DNA of 64,000 bases from assembly GCF_900129765.1 (NCBI RefSeq), contig NZ_FQWU01000002.1:1240001-1304000 (forward strand). Reading direction: 5' to 3'. How positions within the stretch are numbered: position 1 is the stretch's first letter; each line of letters starts with the position of its first letter. The translations under genes were made by a program, and so were the position numbers. The notes below the pieces were generated by a model, which saw nothing but the letters and a program-made list of their open reading frames with translations, was not told the origin of the DNA and did not search any database. Origin of the DNA: Massilia sp. CF038 (lineage in GTDB: Bacteria; Pseudomonadota; Gammaproteobacteria; Burkholderiales; Burkholderiaceae_D). Shown here piece after piece: positions 52,441 to 61,179 of the stretch.

Positions 52441-53334
52441 TCAGCCGTAATCGGCATCCAGCTCCGAACCGGCATAGTTCTCCAGTTCCGCGAACAGGGT
52501 TTTCATGGCAGTGCGGGTCGGGATCTTTTGAATCACGGTGCAGTGGGTGCGATACGATTCGATCCGCTCGGCGATCACCGGCTGGTGCTGCGCCGGCACC
52601 TGGGCCAGCAGCGCCGCCCAACCGGCCTCGTAGTCCGGCTTGTTCTTGCGCACTGACTTGACCATGCGCTCGAACTCCTTTTGCCCGGTACGCGCGACAA
52701 TGCGCCCGCCGCCTTCAATGGCCGAAATGATGGCCACCGCAATCACGCCTTCGGCATTGAGATCGGGATCGTTGATCGGCCCCGCGTAGTGATGGCGCCG
52801 CAGCCAGCCTGCCGCACGCACAATTGCCTGCACCTGCTTGCGCTGGGTGTGCTGCTGCTCGTATTTCTCGTAGCCGGCCCAGTTCTGGCCCGGATCGGCG
52901 TGGCAGATGTCGACAAACAGCTCCTTCAGGCGGCGCTGCAGGTAGACCGGGTCCTGGTCGTACTCGCCCACCAGCGAATCCTCGGGCAGCGCAGCAAGCT
53001 CGCGAATCAGGCGAAACCCCGCCTGGAACGCGTGCTCGGCGCCGTGCTCGATGAGGAAGTCGAGCGCGGCGTCATCGCCCTCGTGCAGCAGTTCGTGCTC
53101 CAGCCCGAGCGAAACCCCGCCCACGGTCAGGAACAGCGCCTTCTGAATGCCTTCGGCGGTTTTATCGTTGGTGAATTTTTCAGCCACCATGGCGGTGATA
53201 CCGGCCAGTTCGTCGGCCAGGATGACGGCTTCATCTTCGACCGGGCGTGTGCCCAGCACGCGCAGCGCGCGCACCAGGCGAGGCAGGCGTTCTACAACGA
53301 GTGCTGGCAGCATGGCTGGTGCGGCCCCTGTCAC
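52441..53334 (-). CDS. uncharacterised protein, fourth gene of the J-domain operon
   Basis: 297-residue soluble protein of no recognised family. GTG 53334 overlaps the upstream stop by four bases; Met 53313 (MLPALVV) is an alternative start. The sequence is mostly helical, with LVRALRVLGTRPVEDEAVILADELAGITAMVAEKF, YEKYEQQHTQRKQVQAIVRAAGWLRRHHYAGP and ERIESYRTHCTVIQKIPTRTAMKTLF. Its operon with a J-domain protein suggests a partner or client of DnaK. No nucleotide-binding motif was seen. Confidence 0.8.
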   Translation of the reverse strand: MTGAAPAMLPALVVERLPRLVRALRVLGTRPVEDEAVILADELAGITAMVAEKFTNDKTAEGIQKALFLTVGGVSLGLEHELLHEGDDAALDFLIEHGAEHAFQAGFRLIRELAALPEDSLVGEYDQDPVYLQRRLKELFVDICHADPGQNWAGYEKYEQQHTQRKQVQAIVRAAGWLRRHHYAGPINDPDLNAEGVIAVAIISAIEGGGRIVARTGQKEFERMVKSVRKNKPDYEAGWAALLAQVPAQHQPVIAERIESYRTHCTVIQKIPTRTAMKTLFAELENYAGSELDADYG

Positions 53335-54110
53335 GAGAAGATTCCGGTGCCAATGCTCTTGCGGGTGCCGCGCTTGGGCACCGCGCTGCGGGCCGACGGC
53401 ACCTGCTTGCGCAGGCGGTACAGCAGCTCCTTGGTCGAGCGCTGCAGGAATTTGGGCTCTTCGTCCGGGTCGTCCGAGAATTCGGCGTCGGCCAGGTCGC
53501 CACTGTGGCGGAAATCGGGGAACAGCTCGAACAGGGCGCGGTCCCAGCCATCTTCACTGGCCTTGGCCAGTTCGATCGCCAGCGGCACGATGTCGCTGTC
53601 GGACGAGGTCTGGCCGGTGATGTACGGGCCTTTGGCCAGAATTTCGCCTGCCACTTCCAGAATCTCGCGCGGGGCCATCGAGAACAGGATGGCAAACGCG
53701 GTCGAGCCATGGTCGCTGGCCGAGGCTTCAGCGAGCAGTTCGTGGCGGCGTTCCACGTCGTCGGTGGAGAACACGATGCCATGCACGTGGGCGAACAGGG
53801 TTTCAGCCACGCGCTCGGGATCGTCCTCGATCATGTCGTCGGACCAGGTGGCGGCAAAGAAGGCCAGGCTGTCGGCCCAGGCCTTGGGCGGCACCAGCAG
53901 CGTGGCCAGCGAGGTTTTGCCGCCGTCAAAGCCGGACAGGTGCAGCGCGGTGACCTGGGGCGGCAACTGGCCCAGCACGTCGACCACGGCCAGGTCGCCA
54001 TGCTGCTCGACCGCTTCGGAAAACGCCTGTTCGGCGTGGTGCAGCGAGCCGGCCAAAACCAGCTCGGTGACCTGCTTGTGCAATGCCGGGAGATTGGACT
54101 TGTCGCTCAT
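53331..54110 (-). CDS. uncharacterised protein, third gene of the J-domain operon
   Basis: 259-residue soluble protein. ATG 54110 follows the upstream stop directly (TAAATG) with GGAGAG just before. Mostly acidic helical sequence (LAFFAATWSDDMIEDDPERVAETLFAHVHGIVFSTDDVERRHELLAEA) and a basic C-terminal tail, RKQVPSARSAVPKRGTRKSIGTG. No family was recognised. The four-base overlap with the following gene and the zero gap before it mark a tight translational unit. Confidence 0.8.
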   Translation of the reverse strand: MSDKSNLPALHKQVTELVLAGSLHHAEQAFSEAVEQHGDLAVVDVLGQLPPQVTALHLSGFDGGKTSLATLLVPPKAWADSLAFFAATWSDDMIEDDPERVAETLFAHVHGIVFSTDDVERRHELLAEASASDHGSTAFAILFSMAPREILEVAGEILAKGPYITGQTSSDSDIVPLAIELAKASEDGWDRALFELFPDFRHSGDLADAEFSDDPDEEPKFLQRSTKELLYRLRKQVPSARSAVPKRGTRKSIGTGIFS

Positions 54111-54608
54111 TTACTCTCCTTCCTGGTCGAACATGTTGGCAAAGTCGTCGGACACGCCGTCTTCGTCGGCCACATCGTCGCCGTCATCGTTTTCGCCCAG
54201 CTGGTCGAAGGACTGGTCGTCTTCGTCCCACATGCGCGGGTGCTTGAACAGAAAAGCGGTGATGATGGCCTGGCGCGCCAGGTCGGGATGGTTCTCGGTC
54301 ATGGCTGCATACATGGCCGCGGCCTCGCCTTCGCAGGCAGCCATGGCGAATACTTTGGACGGATTGCCGCCGTCGTATTCGGCAGCTTCCGCCAGCAAGC
54401 CCTTGGTATTACTGAAGGTGATGTGATCGACCAGGGCAAAGCTCATCATGTTGACGTCTTCGATGCCGCCGCCGTCGGCGTATTCGCCGATCAGGGCATC
54501 CTGCATCATCTGATAGTTCTTGCGGTTTGGCGGGTCGCCCAAAATGCCGTCGATCTGGCCGCCAAGTTCGCGCGACTGGTAGGCAAATTCGGGATGTACT
54601 TTTCTCAT
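54111..54608 (-). CDS. uncharacterised acidic protein, second gene of the J-domain operon
   Basis: 165-residue protein. ATG 54608 has CAGGAC upstream. The N-terminal ~120 residues are helical (FAYQSRELGGQIDGILGDPPNRKNYQMMQDALIGEY), ending in RQAIITAFLFKHPRMW. The last 40 residues are strongly acidic (DEDDQSF, ENDDGDDVADEDG), possibly a flexible tail binding basic partners. No family was recognised. It lies 31 bases after the J-domain gene. Confidence 0.8.
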   Translation of the reverse strand: MRKVHPEFAYQSRELGGQIDGILGDPPNRKNYQMMQDALIGEYADGGGIEDVNMMSFALVDHITFSNTKGLLAEAAEYDGGNPSKVFAMAACEGEAAAMYAAMTENHPDLARQAIITAFLFKHPRMWDEDDQSFDQLGENDDGDDVADEDGVSDDFANMFDQEGE

Positions 54609-54639
54609 GTTCTGGTCCTGTTGGTGTTGCTTGTTCTGA

Positions 54640-54930
54640 TTAGGCTGGCAAGGCCACGCCGTTCAACTGGAATACGGAGCGCCATAGCTCGAAGGCTTCG
54701 GCCTCGGCATCGAGGATGATGCGGTGGTTCACGCTCTGGTTGTATTCGTCGCGCTTGACCGGATCGGACAGGATTTCGTAGGCCTTGGTGATGCTCTTGA
54801 AGCGCACTTCGGCGCCTGGCGCGTCGTTGCGGTCAGGGTGGTAGCGCATGGCGAGCGAGCGGTAGATCTTCTTGATCTCGTCGTCGCTGGCATTGGGCGC
54901 CACTCCGAGGATAGCGTATAAATTTTCCAC
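54640..54930 (-). CDS. minimal J-domain (DnaJ-like) co-chaperone
   Basis: 96-residue protein, essentially one J domain: [32 protein letters not shown] with the catalytic HPD and the usual helix [13 protein letters not shown]. No Gly/Phe, zinc-finger or client domain; a 20-residue hydrophobic/aromatic tail ([18 protein letters not shown]) follows. Start is GTG 54930 with GGAG 9 bases upstream. As first gene of a four-gene operon it may deliver the following proteins, or their clients, to DnaK. Confidence 0.9.
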   Translation of the reverse strand: MENLYAILGVAPNASDDEIKKIYRSLAMRYHPDRNDAPGAEVRFKSITKAYEILSDPVKRDEYNQSVNHRIILDAEAEAFELWRSVFQLNGVALPA

Positions 54931-55003
54931 TAGGAAACTCCGGCGGCAGCCAAACTATAAAGCAGGATTATCCTATAGAACGCGGCTGGCTGGTAAAACC
55001 GCC

Positions 55004-55110
55004 AAACATCGTCCTCGCGAATGCGGGGACCCATAGCGCCTTGTCGCCGCCATCCGTTCAACTTCGGCCAGGTGCTATGGGTCCCCGCCTTCGCGAGGAC
55101 GATGTGGTGG
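55004..55110. repeat. palindromic intergenic element, GTCC class
   Basis: The arms CATCGTCCTCGCGAATGCGG and CCCGCCTTCGCGAGGACGATG flank CCCATAGCGC.. / ..GGTGCTATGGG. It lies between the divergent J-domain operon and glnS. Confidence 0.85.
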
Positions 55111-55206
55111 TGTGCTTGCTATGTGTTTATCGGTGGTTTTGGGCATCGCACTGTGCCTTGTACGGTAAAATGCCCGCAACCTGATCATTTCACGCCCTAT
55201 TCCTTC

Positions 55207-56955
55207 ATGAGCAACGATAAAAGCACTCCCGCGAACGCGCCCTCGTCGAATTTCCTGCGCGGCATCATCGAACACGACCTGGCGGCTGGCACCCACGTGC
55301 GCCCGGGTCTGCCGCAGGTCATCACCCGCTTCCCGCCCGAGCCGAACGGCTATCTGCACGTCGGCCACGCCAAGTCGATCTGCGTGAACTTTGGCCTGGC
55401 GCGCGACTTTGCCGGCCGCTGCCACCTGCGCTTTGACGATACCAACCCGGAAAAAGAAGACACCGAATACGTCGACACCATCATCGACTCGGTCAAGTGG
55501 CTCGGTTTCGACTGGAAGCAGAGCGACGCCGAACACCTGTACTACGCCAGCGACTACTTCGAGCAGCTGTACACCATGGCCGAGTACCTGATCGTCAACG
55601 GCCACGCCTATGTGGACAGCCAGAGCGCCGAAGACATGCAGAAAAACCGCGGCAATTTCGGCACGCCGGGCACCAACTCGCCCTTCCGCAGCCGCCCTGC
55701 CGAGGAATCGCTGGCGCTGTTCCGCGCCATGCGCGCCGGCCAGTTCAAGGATGGCGAGCATATCCTGCGCGCCAAGATCAGTGAAGACGCGATGGCGTCG
55801 CCGAATATGAACATGCGTGACCCGGCCATTTACCGGATCCGCCATGCGCACCACCACCGCACCGGCGACGCCTGGTGCATCTACCCGATGTACGACTACA
55901 CCCATCCGATTTCAGATGCGCTGGAAAACATCACGCATTCCCTGTGCACGCTCGAATTCCAGGACCACCGCCCGTTCTACGACTGGCTGCTGGCCACCCT
56001 GACGCCAGGCGGCTTCTTTGCCCAGCCGGTGCCGCGCCAGTTTGAATTTGCGCGCCTGAACGTGACCTATGTGGTGACCAGCAAGCGCAAGCTGCGCCAG
56101 CTGGTGGACCAGGGCATTGTCAGCGGCTGGGACGATCCGCGCATGCCGACCATTGTGGGCCTGCGCCGGCGCGGCTATACGCCTGAATCGATCCAGCTGT
56201 TCTGCGACCGCATTGGCGTGTCCAAGGCCGACAGCTGGATCGACATGAGCATCCTGGAAGGCGCCTTGCGCGACGACCTCGATCCGAAGGCGCCGCGCGC
56301 CACGGCCGTGCTGCGTCCACTCAAGCTGATCATCGATAACTTCCCCGAAGGCGAAAGCGTCGAGTGCACCTCGCCGGTCCACCCGCACTTCCCGGAGCGG
56401 GGCGTGCGCACCTTCCCCATCACGCGCGAACTGTGGATCGAGCAGGACGACTTCATGGAAGTGCCGAGCAAGGGCTACTTCCGCTTCTTCCCGCCAAATG
56501 GCGACACCCCTGGCAGCCGGGTGCGCCTGCGCCACGGCTACGTGGTCGAATGCACCGGCTACGACAAGGATGCCAGCGGCGCCGTCACCGCCGTGCACGT
56601 GACCTATTTCGAGGACAGCAAATCGGGCACCGAAGGCTCGAACAACTACAAGGTCAAGGGCAATATCCACTGGGTCAGCGCCGCCACCGCGCTGGCGGCT
56701 GAAGTGCGCCTGTACGACCGCCTGTTCACCGAAGCGCAGCCCGACGCCGGCGGCAAGGATTTCCTGGCCGCGCTCAATCCAAACGCCCTGGAAGTGGTCA
56801 ACGCCTACCTGGAGCCGGGCATGAGCGCGGCTGTGGCCGACCAGCGCTTCCAGTTCGAGCGGCACGGCTATTTCGTGGCCGACCGCATCGATTCGCAGCC
56901 AGGCAAACCGGTGTTCAACCGCGTCACCACGCTGAAAGATAGCTGGGCAAAATAA
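55207..56955 (+). CDS. glnS: glutaminyl-tRNA synthetase
   Basis: 582-residue class I synthetase that charges tRNA-Gln (554 in E. coli). PNGYLHVGHAKSICVNFGLA holds the HIGH-type motif and VVTSKRKLRQLVDQGIVSGWDDPRMPTIVGLRRRGYTPESI holds a KMSKS-type motif in which Thr replaces the Met of E. coli (MSK). The C-terminal anticodon-binding beta-barrels (SPVHPHFPERGVRTFPITRELWIEQDDF) are intact. ATG 55207 gives the normal length. A terminator follows at 56997. Confidence 0.98.
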   Translation: MSNDKSTPANAPSSNFLRGIIEHDLAAGTHVRPGLPQVITRFPPEPNGYLHVGHAKSICVNFGLARDFAGRCHLRFDDTNPEKEDTEYVDTIIDSVKWLGFDWKQSDAEHLYYASDYFEQLYTMAEYLIVNGHAYVDSQSAEDMQKNRGNFGTPGTNSPFRSRPAEESLALFRAMRAGQFKDGEHILRAKISEDAMASPNMNMRDPAIYRIRHAHHHRTGDAWCIYPMYDYTHPISDALENITHSLCTLEFQDHRPFYDWLLATLTPGGFFAQPVPRQFEFARLNVTYVVTSKRKLRQLVDQGIVSGWDDPRMPTIVGLRRRGYTPESIQLFCDRIGVSKADSWIDMSILEGALRDDLDPKAPRATAVLRPLKLIIDNFPEGESVECTSPVHPHFPERGVRTFPITRELWIEQDDFMEVPSKGYFRFFPPNGDTPGSRVRLRHGYVVECTGYDKDASGAVTAVHVTYFEDSKSGTEGSNNYKVKGNIHWVSAATALAAEVRLYDRLFTEAQPDAGGKDFLAALNPNALEVVNAYLEPGMSAAVADQRFQFERHGYFVADRIDSQPGKPVFNRVTTLKDSWAK

Positions 56956-56996
56956 CAGGCCCGCAGCGTCGCCTTGGCGCGACAAATCGCTCAAGC

Positions 56997-57032
56997 AATC
57001 CCGCTCCGGCTCACGCTGCAGCGGGATTTTTT
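56997..57032 (+). terminator. terminator of glnS
   Basis: AATCCCGCT and AGCGGGATT pair around a loop and are followed by six Ts. Confidence 0.9.
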
Positions 57033-57060
57033 GATTCCGCGCAATTCTTTCTGTTTGAAA

Positions 57061-57081
57061 CCTATCAGTACCGATAGGTAC
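57061..57081. promoter_or_regulatory. overlapping inverted repeats upstream of the histidine kinase gene
   Basis: CCTATC..GATAGG and, overlapping it, GTACC-GATA-GGTAC form two interlocked palindromes 37 bases before the proposed start at 57118. A candidate operator; no known regulator is assigned. Confidence 0.35.
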
Positions 57082-57117
57082 TTTATTTGCCTCCCATGCG
57101 TTAACTTAGATCAAACC

Positions 57118-59004
57118 ATGCATCGCCATTTGCGGCTACCGAAAGGATTGCAACGCGCAATGCGTACCCTACAATCACCTTTGAATCTGTTTTCGACCAC
57201 GCGGCCGGTCATGTGGGTAGGTTTGCCGCTCTCGCTTGCCGTGGGCCTGGCCTTCTACTTCACCACCGCCAGTTCGATCGAGTCCGATTCGCGCCAGCGC
57301 TTCGCCGCCCACGCGCAAAATGCCAGCAACATCATCGTGGCGCGCATCAAGTCGTACACCGATGTCCTGCGCGGCACCGCCAGTATCTTTCAGACCAGTT
57401 ACCCGCTCACGCGGCGCCAGTTCCATGGCTATGTCAGCGGCCTGCAACTGGAAAAATATTTCCCGGCCATTGAAGCGATCAGCTATGCCGAGTACGTGAA
57501 GGACGCCGACCGCGATGCCTTCGAACGACGCATGAATCAGGAGCTGACGACCGACAATGACATGACGCAGCCGTTCAAGATTCGGCCGCCCGGCCGGCGC
57601 GCCGAGTACAGCGTGCTGACCTATATCGAGCCGCTCGACAATGGCAACAAGGCGGCCGGCTTCGACCTGCAAGCCAATCCGCTCCAGCATGCCAACCAGA
57701 TTGCGCTGCGCGATGGCGGCCAGCTGATTTCATCGGGCATGCCGATTGCCGCCATGGCCGGCCCGAACCGCACCGGACTGGGCATGCGCTTGCCCATCTA
57801 TCTGCCGCATGCACCCACCAATACCATGCAGGAGCGGCGCGACGCCTTTGTCGGCTCGGTCGGGATTGCCTTCTCGGTCGACAAGCTGGTGCTGGGCGTG
57901 ATCAACCAGATGCCGGTGCAGAATGTGCGCATGATGCTGGTCGATAACGCCGTCAGCATTGAAGGCAAGCGCGGCCGCGTGCTGTTCGACACGGCGCTGG
58001 AGGCACCGGCCGTGGAGCACTCCAGTCTGCTGCGCGGCGGGCGCTTTTCCACCACCCTGGCAATTGACTTCAACGGGCGCGCCTGGGATGCCGTGTTCAG
58101 CGTCGACGCGAGCGACCTGTACACCGGCTTTGAAGAATTCGTGCCCTGGCTGGCGTTGCTGGCCGGCTTTGTCAGCACCATGCTGCTGTACGCCCTGTTC
58201 CATGCCCTGACCTCCTCGCGCCGGCGCGCCATCAAGATGGCCAAGGGCATGACGCGCGAATTGCGCGAAAGCCAGGCCAAGCTGCAGCAGTCGCACCAGA
58301 ACCTGCGCCGCCTGGCGGCCCACGCCGACCAGATCAAGGAAGGCGAGCGCAAGCGAATAGCGCGCGAAATTCATGACGACCTGGGCCAGAACCTGCTGGC
58401 CTTGCGCATCGAAGCAGACATGCTGGCCACCCGCACGCGCGAGCGCCACCCCCGCCTGCATCTGCGCGCGCGCTCGACCCTGTCGCAAATCGACGCCACC
58501 ATCAAGAGCGTGCGCCAGATCATCAACGACTTGCGCCCGAACGTGCTCGACCTGGGCTTGTCGGCAGCGGTGGAATGGCAGATTGCCGAGTTCAAGCGGC
58601 GCACCGGCATTGCCTGCGAACTGATTGACGAACCCAAGGAAGTGCTGCTGGGCGACCATGCCGCCACTGCCTTCTTCCGCATCTTGCAAGAGTCACTGAG
58701 CAACATCGTGCGCCATGCGCATGCCACCAGCGTGCGCGTGGAGCTGCGCTCGAATGGCCGCCAGCTGACCATGACGGTGACGGACAACGGGATCGGCCTG
58801 GGCGCGCGCGAACGGGGCAAGGTTGGCTCGTTCGGGCTGGTGGGGATCGAGGAGCGTATCAGCATTCTCGGCGGCTCGTTTTCGATCAGCAGTACCGACG
58901 GGGAAGGCACAACAGTCTGCGTGTCCGTGCCCCTGCATGCCGAACCGCATCATGCGGTCACGCCCGGCCTGGGCTTGCATGACCGGCACGCCGCCACTGT
59001 CTGA
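57118..59004 (+). CDS. CHASE-domain NarL-type sensor histidine kinase
   Basis: 628-residue orphan sensor kinase. A membrane helix (VMWVGLPLSLAVGLAFYF) precedes a periplasmic CHASE domain (DVLRGTASIFQTSYPLTRRQFHGYVSGLQL, IEAISYAEYV); a second helix (PWLALLAGFVSTMLLYALF) is followed by a coiled coil and a HisKA_3 domain with His419 in REIHDDLGQNL, then an ATPase domain with GFGLVGIEERISILGG-type FGLVGIEERI. NarL-type kinases pair with LuxR-family regulators, but none is adjacent. The start is uncertain (57118 or 57160). Confidence 0.9.
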   Translation: MHRHLRLPKGLQRAMRTLQSPLNLFSTTRPVMWVGLPLSLAVGLAFYFTTASSIESDSRQRFAAHAQNASNIIVARIKSYTDVLRGTASIFQTSYPLTRRQFHGYVSGLQLEKYFPAIEAISYAEYVKDADRDAFERRMNQELTTDNDMTQPFKIRPPGRRAEYSVLTYIEPLDNGNKAAGFDLQANPLQHANQIALRDGGQLISSGMPIAAMAGPNRTGLGMRLPIYLPHAPTNTMQERRDAFVGSVGIAFSVDKLVLGVINQMPVQNVRMMLVDNAVSIEGKRGRVLFDTALEAPAVEHSSLLRGGRFSTTLAIDFNGRAWDAVFSVDASDLYTGFEEFVPWLALLAGFVSTMLLYALFHALTSSRRRAIKMAKGMTRELRESQAKLQQSHQNLRRLAAHADQIKEGERKRIAREIHDDLGQNLLALRIEADMLATRTRERHPRLHLRARSTLSQIDATIKSVRQIINDLRPNVLDLGLSAAVEWQIAEFKRRTGIACELIDEPKEVLLGDHAATAFFRILQESLSNIVRHAHATSVRVELRSNGRQLTMTVTDNGIGLGARERGKVGSFGLVGIEERISILGGSFSISSTDGEGTTVCVSVPLHAEPHHAVTPGLGLHDRHAATV

Positions 59005-59281
59005 CACCTGCGCGTGTTGTCCTAAACAGACTCGGGATGATGCAGAAAGCATGCTGTCGGCGGACGCGCTATGCGCTAGGAATAAACCATTTTGTTTGTT
59101 GAGTTAAGTCAAAAAGACCAGGACGCACGGGCGCACCATCCTCATCTAGTAACGGGAATCAATGTAATTAGGAAAAATTTCCCACTAGAAATCAGGACGA
59201 GGAAATCCACCCGTACTGTCTCCACCGTCACAAAAACCAGGGATGCTTTATCACAACCACACTCTATAAAGAGGTTCAATC

Positions 59282-60241
59282 ATGCTCAACAATTCCACCT
59301 TCCAAGCTATCGCCGCGCTCGACCTGGAGCCGATTAAAACCAAGCTCATGCACGTTGCGTCGGGCGAAGGCTGGAGCCAGGCACGGGCCGATGCGATCGA
59401 AACCGAATACCGCCGCTTTCTGTACCTGATGCACGCGTTTCCGCAGGAGGAAACCGCGCCAACTGTTGACGTGGACACGTTCTGGCACTATCACATTCTG
59501 GACACCATGAAATACGCCACCGATTGCGACCAGGTGTTCGGCTACTTCCTGCACCATTACCCCTACCTGGGCGTGCACGGCGAGAGCGATGCCGGCGCCG
59601 AACAGCGCGGTGGCGAACGCATGCGCGAATTGTATGAAGCGACCTTCGGCGAAGCGTATATTCGCGCTGAATCCTATGGCAGCGCCGCAGCGTATTGCAT
59701 GATCCGTCCCGACCAGCAAGCCGACGCGGCGCAGGCAGCGTACTGCATGATCCGGCCTGACCAGCCAGCCGCCGCGGCGCAGGGCGCCAGTGCCGCGTAT
59801 TGCATGATTCGCCCTGACGATGCGGCTGGCCAGAGCGCAAATGCGGCGTACTGCATGATTCGTCCTGACAGTGCGGCGGCCAAGGGCGCGAGCGCGGCCT
59901 ATTGCATGATTCGCCCGGACAGTGTGGCTGCCAACGCTGCGGCGGCGGCATACTGCATGATTCGCCCAAGCACGGGCGCAGCCGCGAAGGCGCAGACAGC
60001 CTATTGCATGATCCGGCCTGGGAAGAAAGCAGCCAAGGGCGCTGAAGTGGCGTACTGCATGCTGCGACCGGGAAGCCAGAGCGCCGCGGACGCGCAAGCC
60101 GCGTATTGCATGATCAGGCAGGAAGACGCCGCAGCCGCCGGCGCCAGCGACGACGCTGCGCCGCGCGCCATGCTGGTCAGCAGCGCCGGCGTGCAGTGCG
60201 CCAATCAGGGTGGGCACACGGCAATGGCCGTGGCGGCATGA
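59282..60241 (+). CDS. protein with GRDP-like domain and nine YCMIRP repeats
   Basis: 319-residue cytoplasmic protein; AGAGG precedes the ATG. Residues 1-130 resemble the glycine-rich-domain-containing-protein-like (GRDP, PF07173) fold, with VDVDTFWHYHILDTMKYATDCDQVFGYFLHHYPY-type His/Tyr-rich core. Residues 136-280 hold nine copies of AAYCMIRP at a nearly exact 17-residue period (Cys at 139, 155, 174, 191, 208, 225, 242, 259, 276); copies 7-9 drift (AYCMLRP, AYCMIRQ). Linkers are Ala-rich and variable. No export signal. No modifying enzyme is adjacent. Function unknown; metal binding, peptide processing or a polymer-like role are options. Confidence 0.87.
   Translation: MLNNSTFQAIAALDLEPIKTKLMHVASGEGWSQARADAIETEYRRFLYLMHAFPQEETAPTVDVDTFWHYHILDTMKYATDCDQVFGYFLHHYPYLGVHGESDAGAEQRGGERMRELYEATFGEAYIRAESYGSAAAYCMIRPDQQADAAQAAYCMIRPDQPAAAAQGASAAYCMIRPDDAAGQSANAAYCMIRPDSAAAKGASAAYCMIRPDSVAANAAAAAYCMIRPSTGAAAKAQTAYCMIRPGKKAAKGAEVAYCMLRPGSQSAADAQAAYCMIRQEDAAAAGASDDAAPRAMLVSSAGVQCANQGGHTAMAVAA
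59687..60121 (+). repeat. nine-unit 51-bp coding repeat (YCMIRP array)
   Basis: The nine units encode AAYCMIRP plus a variable linker; seven of the eight intervals are 51 bases or differ by one codon (48, 57, 51 x6). Codons for the conserved residues vary synonymously (TAT/TAC, ATC/ATT, CGT/CGG/CGC, CCC/CCT/CCG), so the protein motif is kept while the DNA has drifted. Confidence 0.9.
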
Positions 60242-60347
60242 GGTAGATGCCCGGCTTCATGCTGGGCTGGGTGGCGCGTCCAGCAGGACGCGCCAGCGGG
60301 CACGGCGGCGCTGTGACTGGCAGCCGCCTGCCCCGAAGCTGCAGGGC

Positions 60348-60617
60348 TTAGCCGGCGGCGTTGAATGGCGTGATCGTCACGCCCATCAAGGATTTCAATT
60401 CCCGGATACTGAATTCGCTGACCTCGTGCATGCGCAGCAGAATCGTCGCGCCAATCGGCAAGGTGCGATGGCGAATCTTGCTGATCACGGGCGGCGCCAC
60501 TTCCAGCGCGCGCGACAGCGCGGCATCATTCTTCAGATTCAAGCGTTCCATGATCGCATCGAGGACCTTGTTGGGGTCATAAGTCGGTTCGGTAGGCACG
60601 TGGCGGATCGTCGTCAT
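60348..60617 (-). CDS. small helix-turn-helix protein
   Basis: 89-residue protein with a central Cro/CI-type helix-turn-helix, LSRALEVAPPVISKIRHRTLPIG, between helices KVLDAIMERLNLKNDAA and TILLRMHEVSEFSIRELKSLMG. No other domain. It is convergent with the repeat-protein gene and 106 bases from it, and could regulate a nearby gene. Confidence 0.8.
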   Translation of the reverse strand: MTTIRHVPTEPTYDPNKVLDAIMERLNLKNDAALSRALEVAPPVISKIRHRTLPIGATILLRMHEVSEFSIRELKSLMGVTITPFNAAG

Positions 60618-60816
60618 GAGTCAATTCTTTCAAAAAATCACATTCCGCGGCAAATTCGCCCGCGGCGCTTACATACAGTAAAAAACGCGTCTATATCCCA
60701 GGATCGGCAGAACAAACTGTGGCCTCTGCGCGAACAGCAAGATCAACGACAGTCTTGTTGACATTTGCTCAAGCCGTGACATTTTCACACAAAATATCAC
60801 GTTTTCGAAAATGTTT

Positions 60817-61074
60817 CTAGCGTGCGTGGTATTGCTGTAGCACTTGTCTCACTGGGGCGAGCATCCAGTCGAGGGCAATTCGGGCCGCTAGCTGCGAGTA
60901 CGATGTGGGAATTAGATAGAATTGCACCAAAGCAGAAGTGGGCGAAGTTTCCATCCGCCAGCCGAGCTGACGGCGGATTTCTTCCGGCGGTGGCGGGGGA
61001 CGGCGCGCCACTTCGCGCGCCAGCATGTAGGCGCGAACTTGTTCCTTGGTAGGTTGAATGATGCGGTGCGGCAT
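60817..61074 (-). CDS. small uncharacterised protein
   Basis: 85 residues from ATG 61074. It starts MPHRIIQPTKEQVRAYMLAREVARRPPPPPEEIRRQLGWRM, a helix with a proline run, then a hydrophobic C-terminal half (SALVQFYLIPTSYSQLAARIALDWML). No family is recognised. A longer start at 61161 exists but lacks a ribosome site. Moderate confidence that it is real, from composition and even spacing between its neighbours. Confidence 0.6.
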   Translation of the reverse strand: MPHRIIQPTKEQVRAYMLAREVARRPPPPPEEIRRQLGWRMETSPTSALVQFYLIPTSYSQLAARIALDWMLAPVRQVLQQYHAR

Positions 61075-61179
61075 ATGGCGGGCTCTAGCACATGTCCATG
61101 CAAGTGTGACGACATGGCTCACGATACGGCCCGCTGCCGGGGCGCACTTGAGAAGACTCAAATGCGCGCGGGGAAGGAA

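Noticed and set aside
59005-59281. Search for a promoter or small RNA in the gap before the repeat protein
   Set aside because: The 277 bp hold only weak promoter-like sequences and no clear hairpin with T-run, so nothing is claimed.
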